A stretch of DNA of 10,887 nt from JANWHZ01 sp035758575 (GTDB taxonomy: Bacteria > Patescibacteriota > Saccharimonadia > Saccharimonadales > UBA4665), in assembly GCA_035758575.1 (NCBI GenBank), contig DASTXH010000088.1, positions 1-10,887 of the forward strand, in the 5' to 3' direction. A model generated the notes under the pieces. The model saw only the letters and a program-made list of their open reading frames with translations, was not told where the DNA came from and did not search any database. The stretch's first letter is position 1. Every line of letters starts with the position of its first letter. Positions 5,964 through 10,887 of the stretch are shown here, piece after piece. A program made the position numbers and the translations under genes.

Positions 5964-6815
5964 TCATAGTCTAGCAAGAAAGGCGGTCACCTTGGTGAAT
6001 GCATCTCGTGCTGCCTTGTTTATGGGCAATGGCTGAAAGCCGTGTGGCGCATGAGGATAGTGCGCCTTATTGAGAAAAAAGAGCGTGCAAGGCACGCCTG
6101 CTTTCTGAAGGGCTGCGATGTATTGCAATGTTTGCGGATGCAAAGTATCGCACTCACTGGCAATAGCCAGGACTGGCGGCAGCGCAGCAGAAACGAACGT
6201 TGTTGGCGACGCATCGACTAGCCGTTCGCGTTCGAATACTCTCGAAGCTCCAAGGAACGCCTGTAAGTAGGTATGCAAAAACGGGAATGGTATTGCTTGG
6301 ACGGTTTGGAGGTCGTAGACGCCGTAGTATAGGATGAGCCCTTTGATAGTCTTGCTGACATCGTGTGAGGCGGTTAGCGCTGCCAAGTAGGCGCCGGCCG
6401 AGCTGCCGGCCAGGAAAATCTGCGAAGGGTTGCCGTGATATGAGGCAATGTTTGCCCGCGCCCATGCCAAGGCCGCAGCGCAGTCCTCGACTGCGGCAGG
6501 AAATTGGTGTCGCGGCGCCAAGCGGTAGTTGATGGCGCACACTATGTACCCATTCCGCGCCAGCTTTGCGCAGAAGTATGTTTGCTCGGTTTTGTCGCCG
6601 CCTATCCAGCCGCCGCCATGTATGACTGCCACGACCGGCATTGGATTTTGTAGCTGTCCCCGGGGAGTATAGATGTCCATGCGTTGATGTCCACCGCTTC
6701 CATATGGAATGCTGCGTCTGATTACGCAGCCGCTCGTCAAGCCGATTATTCGCGCAGGCAACCATAGTAGCGCTGTTATGCCACGCGACCTCCACTGCAG
6801 TAGCCATACGTCCAT
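5964..6815 (-). CDS. Alpha/beta-hydrolase esterase (HSL/BD-FAE-like), probably membrane-anchored
   Basis: A 283-residue serine hydrolase of the hormone-sensitive-lipase/carboxylesterase type. HGGGW (66-70) forms the oxyanion hole, GSSAG (137-141) holds nucleophile Ser139, Asp223 (ECDTLHP) and His258 (HAPHGF) complete the triad, and NYRLAP (96-101) is a typical post-HGGG strand. Residues 10-32 are hydrophobic with flanking Arg (ITALLWLPARIIGLTSGCVI), suggesting a signal anchor; the catalytic domain starts near M46. The likely reaction is hydrolysis of a carboxylic ester, substrate unknown. ATG 6815 lies seven bases after a TACAAT box with no ribosome site, so a leaderless start is likely. It is divergent from the PlsC-like acyltransferase, an intriguing make-and-break pairing for acyl esters. 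Transcription should end at the shared terminator at 5831-5865; the ~100 bp between the stop and that terminator holds no other gene that I can support. Confidence 0.85.
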   Translation of the reverse strand: MDVWLLQWRSRGITALLWLPARIIGLTSGCVIRRSIPYGSGGHQRMDIYTPRGQLQNPMPVVAVIHGGGWIGGDKTEQTYFCAKLARNGYIVCAINYRLAPRHQFPAAVEDCAAALAWARANIASYHGNPSQIFLAGSSAGAYLAALTASHDVSKTIKGLILYYGVYDLQTVQAIPFPFLHTYLQAFLGASRVFERERLVDASPTTFVSAALPPVLAIASECDTLHPQTLQYIAALQKAGVPCTLFFLNKAHYPHAPHGFQPLPINKAARDAFTKVTAFLARL

Positions 6816-6822
6816 AGCTCGT

Positions 6823-6828
6823 ATTGTA
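6823..6828 (-). promoter_or_regulatory. -10 box of esterase, leaderless start
   Basis: Read on the minus strand this is TACAAT (5/6 match to TATAAT), seven bases before the esterase ATG. No good -35 box is seen at 16-18 bp. The start would fall at or next to the ATG. Confidence 0.45.
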
Positions 6829-6845
6829 CTCGATAGCCGCCTCTG

Positions 6846-6874
6846 TTGACAGATGGTGTTTTGTGCTTGATACT
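6846..6874 (+). promoter_or_regulatory. Promoter of PlsC-like acyltransferase, near-leaderless
   Basis: Perfect TTGACA (6846-6851), a 17-bp spacer, then GATACT (6869-6874, 4/6 match). The expected start is about 6881, three bases before ATG 6884, and no ribosome site is visible. It lies within the in-frame upstream extension of the ORF (ATG 6824), which argues that 6884 is the true start. Confidence 0.65.
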
Positions 6875-6883
6875 AGTTTCACT

Positions 6884-7777
6884 ATGTCACAGATACTGGA
6901 GAACCAAATACCCATTGTTGAGGCGCCGGAACCCGCGCCCATACCGCTGTCCGCCTTTTTCCGTAGAGTCGGTGCCGTAGCTTGTGAAACTGGCAGTCCC
7001 GCATATGCCACCGATGTTGCTTTGCAGGAAGCAAATGTACATATCCGTGCTACGGGGGACGATCTTGTTGAGTATGCCGGTGCCGGCCTGCTTATCGTGG
7101 CTGACCATAGGCAAGGTGGTGAAGGGTGGCTCAATCTTGCGCTCATGAACCGTATGGGTCGTACCGATGTACATATGCTTGGTAAGCCATATGCGCCGAC
7201 CGGGCGGATTATGCACAGCATGGGCGAGCCCATGGCTAGTTTACTGTTGCCCGTGATTCCTGGCACGATGGACGCGAACAAAAAAGGCCGCGAGGCTATA
7301 AACGAAGATGCTATTTTTCGTATACTTTCCCCTTCTGCAGTGCTCCCGCGCGTACAGCGGGCTGCCGTTAATCGGGCGACGCTTCAGAGGTCGGCCAATA
7401 TTGTTGCCAATGGCGGCGCTGTGCTTGTTGCGCCGACCGGTTCATTGTCTGACGCAAGCAAAGCTCCCTGGCAGCGTGGCATAGGGGATATTGTCCGTAT
7501 GATTCCACAAGACATTCAGCATGAGGCACGCATAGTGTTCGTCCGGCCAAGCGATTTTCCAAAATTAAAATTTATAGCAGCATTGGCACTGCGGCAATTT
7601 CGTCTACGCCTACCGCGGCTAACAATTGCTATGGATATTGTTGATGCCGGTACGCCTGCCGAATTATTATCCTTGGTCGACCGAACCGATCCTACGGCCA
7701 GTCAAGAGATTACCGAGCGGCTACAGCAAAAATACCTGAATTACTTTTCAAGTACTAGCAAGAAATCTATCGGCTAG
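6884..7777 (+). CDS. Divergent PlsC/LPLAT-like acyltransferase
   Basis: A 297-residue protein with the lysophospholipid-acyltransferase layout. Strand AGAGLLIVADH leads to H75, with Glu80 in the place of the Asp of the HX4D motif (HRQGGEGW). A basic/hydrophobic block follows (GKPYAPTGRIM). Then comes a helix plus ANGGAVLVAPTGS (175-187), which matches the PlsC 'G..v.ifPeGtrS' motif but has PTG instead of PEG, and a WQRGIGDIV segment (196-204) matches the 'k.Gv..iA' region. Known members move acyl chains to lysophosphatidate or other glycerolipids at the inner face of the membrane; no obvious transmembrane helix is present here. The changed catalytic acid and the PTG motif mean the substrate may differ. 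Start 6884 is chosen from promoter position. CPR bacteria often lack full lipid synthesis, so remodelling of scavenged lipids is a reasonable guess. Intergenic sequence follows to a terminator at 7894. Confidence 0.62.
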   Translation: MSQILENQIPIVEAPEPAPIPLSAFFRRVGAVACETGSPAYATDVALQEANVHIRATGDDLVEYAGAGLLIVADHRQGGEGWLNLALMNRMGRTDVHMLGKPYAPTGRIMHSMGEPMASLLLPVIPGTMDANKKGREAINEDAIFRILSPSAVLPRVQRAAVNRATLQRSANIVANGGAVLVAPTGSLSDASKAPWQRGIGDIVRMIPQDIQHEARIVFVRPSDFPKLKFIAALALRQFRLRLPRLTIAMDIVDAGTPAELLSLVDRTDPTASQEITERLQQKYLNYFSSTSKKSIG

Positions 7778-7837
7778 TATTCAATTTATTCAAGTTCATG
7801 ATTTCGTTCCGAAACACTGCCAGGTTCGTTAAGAGCG

Positions 7838-7865
7838 TTGGCGGTACATCATGCACATTCATTAT
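7838..7865 (+). promoter_or_regulatory. Weak candidate promoter
   Basis: TTGGCG (7838-7843) and CATTAT (7860-7865) are 16 bp apart, each 4/6 to consensus. It would drive a ~45-nt transcript ending at the terminator at 7894-7920. It may be a chance match; the rest of 7778-7893 shows nothing else I can support. Confidence 0.2.
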
Positions 7866-7893
7866 CGCTGACTGGCCTAGGTGAAATGCATAG

Positions 7894-7920
7894 AAGAGCC
7901 GTCTAGGAGGCTCTTTCTAT
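7894..7920 (+). terminator. Intrinsic terminator downstream of acyltransferase
   Basis: AAGAGCC (7894-7900) pairs with GGCTCTT (7909-7915) across the 8-nt loop GTCTAGGA, followed by TCTAT; the stem's last T residues continue the U-tract. It sits 116 bp after the acyltransferase stop. Confidence 0.75.
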
Positions 7921-8070
7921 AATTACCCGAAGGGCAGAGCACCACGGCTTTAGCCGTGGGTGAATGAACTTCCAGCCGGAGAACACCGTTCTCCGGCTGG
8001 TTCAGTCGCAAAGCGACTGATACTGGGTCTTTTCAAACACCACGGGTTTACCCCGTGGTTGTTTATTTTG
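7918..8070. repeat. Four-hairpin element resembling IS200/IS605 ends (MITE/PATE relic) or a structured RNA
   Basis: Four hairpins lie back to back. H1 is CCACGGC/GCCGTGG with loop TTTA (7942-7959). H2 is a perfect 13-bp stem CCAGCCGGAGAAC/GTTCTCCGGCTGG with a 3-nt loop (7972-8000). H3 is TCAGTCGC/GCGACTGA with loop AAA (8002-8020). H4 is CCACGGG/CCCGTGG with loop TTTAC (8040-8058). H1 and H4 share CACCACGG, a TTTA loop and a single unpaired base after GTGG on the 3' arm, the hallmark of imperfect palindromes at both ends of IS200/IS605 elements. The H1 flank (...GTGGGTGAATGAAC) resembles their right ends. No tnpA or tnpB gene is present, so a non-autonomous copy is likely. A perfect TATAAT (7918-7923) and the T-rich tract after H4 allow a ~140-nt transcript instead. 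H4 may also act as a terminator. Confidence 0.55.
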
Positions 8071-8083
8071 GCAGGCTCTACGG

Positions 8084-8719
8084 CTAGTTGTTAGAGATGT
8101 CGCCGAAGTTGCCGGACGAGGCATTGACCCAGTTGCCGTTTCGGGCGGTGTGGTATGTCCAGCCCCAGGTCGGTTGTGTCCAGTTTATTGCACTGGCATT
8201 ATCGAAGTAGCTCAGGAAGCTAGGGTGTGCCGCGGTGGCATCAAAGGTGCCCAGATTGCCGTGGGTTGCATAAGGCGACGTGCCGGATAGCGTGGCGGTG
8301 AAGACATTGGTGACGTAGCCGCCGTTGATGACGCCGTTTATGCCGGCGGCCAGCGGCGTGCCGTTTTGCGGGCTGTTGGGGCCGCTGGTTACAAACGAGC
8401 CGGTATCATTGATGGTTGCGCAGTAAGTGCCGCTGCCCAGGTCGAAGACTTTCACGCTGCGCATTAGTGAATCGGTTGCCCAGTTACCAAAGAAGCCGCT
8501 GTCGGTATCATTCGTCAGCTGATAGGTGACGTTCACGATTTGTTTGCCGCCGCAGTCGCCCGGTGTGTAGCTTGTGGGCGTTGTGGGCGCAGCAGCGCTA
8601 GCAATCCCGGTTACACTAAGGGCTACAATTGCGCCGCTGAACGCCAGGCCGAGCTTAGCTGCAGATGCGAGCTTGTTTTTGGTTTTTCGCACACCAATTC
8701 GCACGTGATAGTAGTTCAT
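8084..8719 (-). CDS. Secreted protein of unknown function
   Basis: A 211-residue protein I do not recognise. The N-terminus is a clear Sec signal peptide: basic residues (RIGVRKTKNK), a hydrophobic core (about 21-40) and an ASA cleavage site near residue 42. The mature part (~168 residues) is rich in Gly, Asn, Thr and Ser, has only two cysteines (C56 in GDCGG and C100 in TYC), which could form one disulfide, and contains several Trp in the C-terminal third (WTQPTWGWTYH), a pattern common in extracellular beta-rich proteins. No anchor, sortase motif or catalytic motif is seen. ATG 8719 follows an excellent ribosome site (AAGGAGG) and an extended -10 promoter, suggesting strong, independent expression. 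In an episymbiotic CPR organism a surface or host-contact role is possible but is only inference. The four-hairpin element begins 14 bp past its stop. Confidence 0.8.
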   Translation of the reverse strand: MNYYHVRIGVRKTKNKLASAAKLGLAFSGAIVALSVTGIASAAAPTTPTSYTPGDCGGKQIVNVTYQLTNDTDSGFFGNWATDSLMRSVKVFDLGSGTYCATINDTGSFVTSGPNSPQNGTPLAAGINGVINGGYVTNVFTATLSGTSPYATHGNLGTFDATAAHPSFLSYFDNASAINWTQPTWGWTYHTARNGNWVNASSGNFGDISNN

Positions 8720-8721
8720 CG

Positions 8722-8752
8722 CCCCTCCTTGGTTAATGATTTTAGTATAGCA
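8722..8752 (-). promoter_or_regulatory. Promoter and strong ribosome site of secreted protein gene
   Basis: On the minus strand, TGCTATACT (8752-8744) is an extended -10 element with TATACT (5/6). A leader of about 18 nt holds AAGGAGGGG just before the ATG. No -35 box is evident. Confidence 0.6.
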
Positions 8753-8804
8753 CCAGCCCGTTGTCGCCGGCTCCTGCCGTGGTCTGATATGCGTTGGGGC
8801 TTAG

Positions 8805-10259
8805 CTAAAACGCAGGCGGATAAACTAGTCGTATGATTGCCAGGCCTATCAGGCCGCCTGCAAGTGCAGATCCAGCCCAAACCGGCGTTTCTCTGACCCA
8901 TTGCTTGGTAGACAGCTTGATATGGCTATTAAGCGACAACGCCTGCAGGCAGCCGAACGGTGTCAGGCCGCCAGCCCAGGTGAGCAGCACGAACAGTAGT
9001 CGCATTTGCCAGATAGCAATGGGGTGCTGCATCATTATGGAGCCTTGCATACTGGCCAACGCGACGTTATCGGTGACTGCGGAAAGCAGAGACAGGACAA
9101 CCATGCATATATATTGCAGCGGGAAGGGCAGCACAAAGAAAACTGACGAAATGTTCGGGTATTGTGAACATACGGTAACGATAAGCCACAAGAGCGAAAA
9201 AATGATCATTAGCTTGAGCCAAACAGGTGACTCCGTACGAAAATGCTCGCGGGTTTCTTTGCTGCGTCGCAAGTAAAGAATGCCGATAAGAGAGGCTATG
9301 CCGGCGGGCAGCAGCAGCTGCCACAGCGGCCATGCGTAATTAAGAAAGTGGGTGGCCGTAAACACTGCATGGAGTATGACGCCCAGGCCCAGCAGCACTA
9401 TTGCGGTAGTAGAAAGCGCCAGCTCTTTGGGATCGTCTACCTTTTCTTCGTCCTTGTACAGGTGTTGTGGATCTGGCTCGGGCGATTTCCAGGCTACATT
9501 AGCGCGGAACATACCAATTGCAAGAAGCGCTGCCGGCAGAGCAATGCCCAAGATAGAGATTGGCCAGTTAGTGAACCAATAGTAGGGGTGGATGTGCGCA
9601 AGCTGCGCGTGCATAATCTCGTCAAATTTGATGTTTGTGGGCTCCGCCGCCACGGTAATAAGATTGGATATGAGCCCGCCAAACAGCAGAGCGAATGAAG
9701 CCCGCAGCGCCCATTTTCGTTCCAATAGCCCTAAAAAGATAATGACCGATATGGAGATGATTGTTACGCCGTCCAGGATATTGCCGGTGACCCCGGCTAT
9801 GGTTACAAATACGGGTATGACGACGGAAGGTTTTATATCGATGCGCTGGACGAGTGCGTACATACGCCGTGGGATGGATGAGAATCGAAATAGTAGCGTT
9901 ACGAGTACGATAGAAAGATATGCCGCCCATACAGCCGGACTGATGGCATAAAACGATGACTCACGCCCGCTCGAGGGAAAAATGTAGACAAGAAGCGCTA
10001 TGACGGTGCCTACGGCGATGCCGGCAAACAGCCACGCACCTAGGCGCTGAGTCCAGCTGATCCATGCGGGGAGATCACCGAAGAGCGAACAGACCACGAA
10101 TGCAATGCCGAGTATTGCGCCTACAGATGACAAGCCAGCGGCACGAAACGGCTGCAATAGCAGCGGCGCTGCTACAAGCACCAATCCTAGCAATAACCCA
10201 ACACTGCGACTACGAAGTATATTTTGCATACCAGATATATCAAAATCATATCGTACCAT
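8805..10259 (-). CDS. NhaD-like Na+/H+ antiporter (ion-transporter superfamily)
   Basis: A 484-residue polytopic membrane protein with roughly 11-13 hydrophobic segments. Motifs typical of the NhaD/ArsB/SLC13 ion-transporter superfamily appear in both halves: TGNILDGVTI (159-168) and a GGLISN...EPTNIKFDE stretch (~194-214) in the first, LSAVTDN (D397, N398) and AGGLTPFG (429-436) in the second. NhaD exchanges external protons for internal Na+ or Li+; the exact ion here is not certain. A hydrophilic loop rich in Asp/Glu/Lys (~256-282) divides the halves. The frame is open upstream to 10496, but that would run through the pgk start and is rejected. ATG 10259 has a modest GGTGG ribosome site. 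ATG 10229 is a real alternative, because a TATGAT -10 box lies at 10250-10245, between the two. The secreted-protein gene lies 85 bp downstream on the same strand, with its own promoter. Confidence 0.78.
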   Translation of the reverse strand: MVRYDFDISGMQNILRSRSVGLLLGLVLVAAPLLLQPFRAAGLSSVGAILGIAFVVCSLFGDLPAWISWTQRLGAWLFAGIAVGTVIALLVYIFPSSGRESSFYAISPAVWAAYLSIVLVTLLFRFSSIPRRMYALVQRIDIKPSVVIPVFVTIAGVTGNILDGVTIISISVIIFLGLLERKWALRASFALLFGGLISNLITVAAEPTNIKFDEIMHAQLAHIHPYYWFTNWPISILGIALPAALLAIGMFRANVAWKSPEPDPQHLYKDEEKVDDPKELALSTTAIVLLGLGVILHAVFTATHFLNYAWPLWQLLLPAGIASLIGILYLRRSKETREHFRTESPVWLKLMIIFSLLWLIVTVCSQYPNISSVFFVLPFPLQYICMVVLSLLSAVTDNVALASMQGSIMMQHPIAIWQMRLLFVLLTWAGGLTPFGCLQALSLNSHIKLSTKQWVRETPVWAGSALAGGLIGLAIIRLVYPPAF

Positions 10260-10317
10260 CGCCGAAACACCACCGTCAACGTTGTCGGGATGCGGCACTG
10301 GCTTGTATGTGCCTCCG

Positions 10318-10326
10318 TGGTAGAAT
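10318..10326 (+). promoter_or_regulatory. Extended -10 promoter of pgk
   Basis: TGGTAGAAT contains the TGn extended element and TAGAAT (5/6). The expected start is about 10333, giving a ~26-nt leader that includes AAGG (10345-10348) ten bases before the pgk ATG. The -35 position is weak. Confidence 0.5.
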
Positions 10327-10358
10327 GAAGCAGTAGCAGTATGTAAGGCGGTGGAGAC

Positions 10359-10887
10359 ATGTTTACCAAAAAGACAATTCGCGACATAGACGTAACGGGC
10401 AAGACGGTACTGATGCGGGCAGACTACAACGTGCCCGTGGAAAACGGCAAGATATCCGACGACTACCGCATAAAACAATCGCTGCCGACCATACAATACT
10501 TACTCGAAAAGAACGTGCGGCTTATTATCTGTTCGCATTTGGGCCGGCCGGATGGCAAGCCGAATGAGGCGGAAAGCTTGGCGCCGGTAGCACAGCGGTT
10601 GGGCGAGCTGGTGTGTGCGGACAAAGTGCAATTTGTGCATGACTGCATCGGCCCGGAAGTAGAGGCGGCCGCCAAGGCGCTACAACCAGGGCATGTATTG
10701 TTATTGGAAAACCTGCGTTTCCATGCCGAGGAAGAAAAGAATGATAATGCGTTTGCGGCGCAGCTGGCCAGCCTGGCGGAGCTGTTTGTGCAAGACGGCT
10801 TTGGCGTGGTGCACCGTGCGCATGCCAGCACCGAGGCAGTAACGCGCCACCTGCCCAGTGTGGCTGGCCTGTTGCTGGAAAAAGAGG
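10359..10887 (+). CDS. pgk: Phosphoglycerate kinase, N-terminal part (runs off window)
   Basis: The first 176 residues of phosphoglycerate kinase, which interconverts 1,3-bisphosphoglycerate + ADP and 3-phosphoglycerate + ATP in glycolysis in the cytoplasm. N-domain substrate motifs are all present: RADYNVP (R20, D22, N24), SHLGRP (59-64), ENLRFH (117-122) and HRAHAST (152-158). The segment before the last motif reads VQDGFGVV where most enzymes have a version of VNDAFG.A; the Asp is retained (D146). ATG 10359 follows AAGG and an extended -10 promoter. It is divergent from the antiporter. For CPR organisms with fermentative metabolism, PGK is a core ATP-yielding step. Full families are about 390-420 residues, so over half is outside the window. 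Confidence 0.95.
   Translation, partial: MFTKKTIRDIDVTGKTVLMRADYNVPVENGKISDDYRIKQSLPTIQYLLEKNVRLIICSHLGRPDGKPNEAESLAPVAQRLGELVCADKVQFVHDCIGPEVEAAAKALQPGHVLLLENLRFHAEEEKNDNAFAAQLASLAELFVQDGFGVVHRAHASTEAVTRHLPSVAGLLLEKE

Noticed and set aside
6824..6883. Upstream ATG (6824) for the PlsC-like gene
   Set aside because: The TTGACA-17-GATACT promoter lies inside this extension, so a transcript from it cannot include 6824.
6154..7281. 375-codon open frame on the minus strand across the esterase and acyltransferase
   Set aside because: It crosses the divergent promoters and overlaps two recognisable genes in the wrong frame; no domain is visible.
7930..8064. CRISPR array
   Set aside because: The hairpins differ in sequence and spacing; there are no identical direct repeats with unique spacers and no cas gene.
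10260..10496. Upstream in-frame extension of the antiporter to 10496
   Set aside because: It would overlap the pgk promoter and coding start antisense, and the extra residues do not look like a membrane-protein N-terminus.

Overview
The window looks like a piece of a Patescibacteria/CPR chromosome, most likely Candidatus Saccharibacteria (TM7). This is inference from recognition, not from a search. The histidine kinase has the H-box and linker style I associate with Saccharibacteria, genes are compact and overlap by GTGA or ATGA, and several promoters place the transcription start on or next to the start codon. TGA is used as a normal stop, which argues against the TGA-glycine CPR lineages. 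GC content is near 50%, with patches above 60%.

Layout. (1) Positions 2-1521 hold two tandem, translationally coupled DUF2156-type (lysylphosphatidylglycerol-synthase C-terminal-like, GNAT-fold) genes; the first is cut by the window edge. (2) Positions 1547-1690 form a dense control region: a 16-bp TGTGA-N6-TCACA palindrome, a strong TTGACA-17-TATTGT promoter, and a short leader made of a 5' hairpin and an intrinsic terminator. (3) Positions 1714-3389 hold a two-gene operon with an ATGA overlap, pairing a LuxI/autoinducer-synthase-like N-acyltransferase with a ThiF/E1-like adenylating enzyme that lacks the usual catalytic cysteine. (4) Positions 3439-5715 encode an orphan membrane histidine kinase (multi-TM sensor, GAF-like, HisKA, HATPase) with an abrupt composition change at the start of its catalytic half. 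(5) Positions 5716-5963 are gene-free apart from a likely ~75-nt structured RNA ending in a bidirectional terminator. (6) Positions 5964-7777 hold a divergent pair, an alpha/beta-hydrolase esterase (-) and a divergent PlsC-like acyltransferase (+), driven from a short shared promoter region. (7) Positions 7778-8083 are non-coding: a terminator and a four-hairpin element resembling IS200/IS605 ends. (8) Positions 8084-10259 (-) hold a small secreted protein of unknown function and an NhaD/ion-transporter-superfamily antiporter. (9) From 10359 runs the 5' part of pgk (phosphoglycerate kinase).

The window is rich in acyl-transfer chemistry (two DUF2156 genes, a LuxI-like enzyme, a PlsC-like enzyme, an esterase), so a cell-envelope or signalling theme is plausible. 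The most unusual unit is the regulated LuxI-like/E1-like operon: an acyl-transfer enzyme coupled to a carboxylate-adenylating enzyme suggests synthesis of a small acylated or amidated molecule, or a conjugation reaction. The kinase 49 bp downstream could conceivably be functionally linked, but it has its own promoter. No CRISPR array, tRNA, rRNA or transposase gene was seen.
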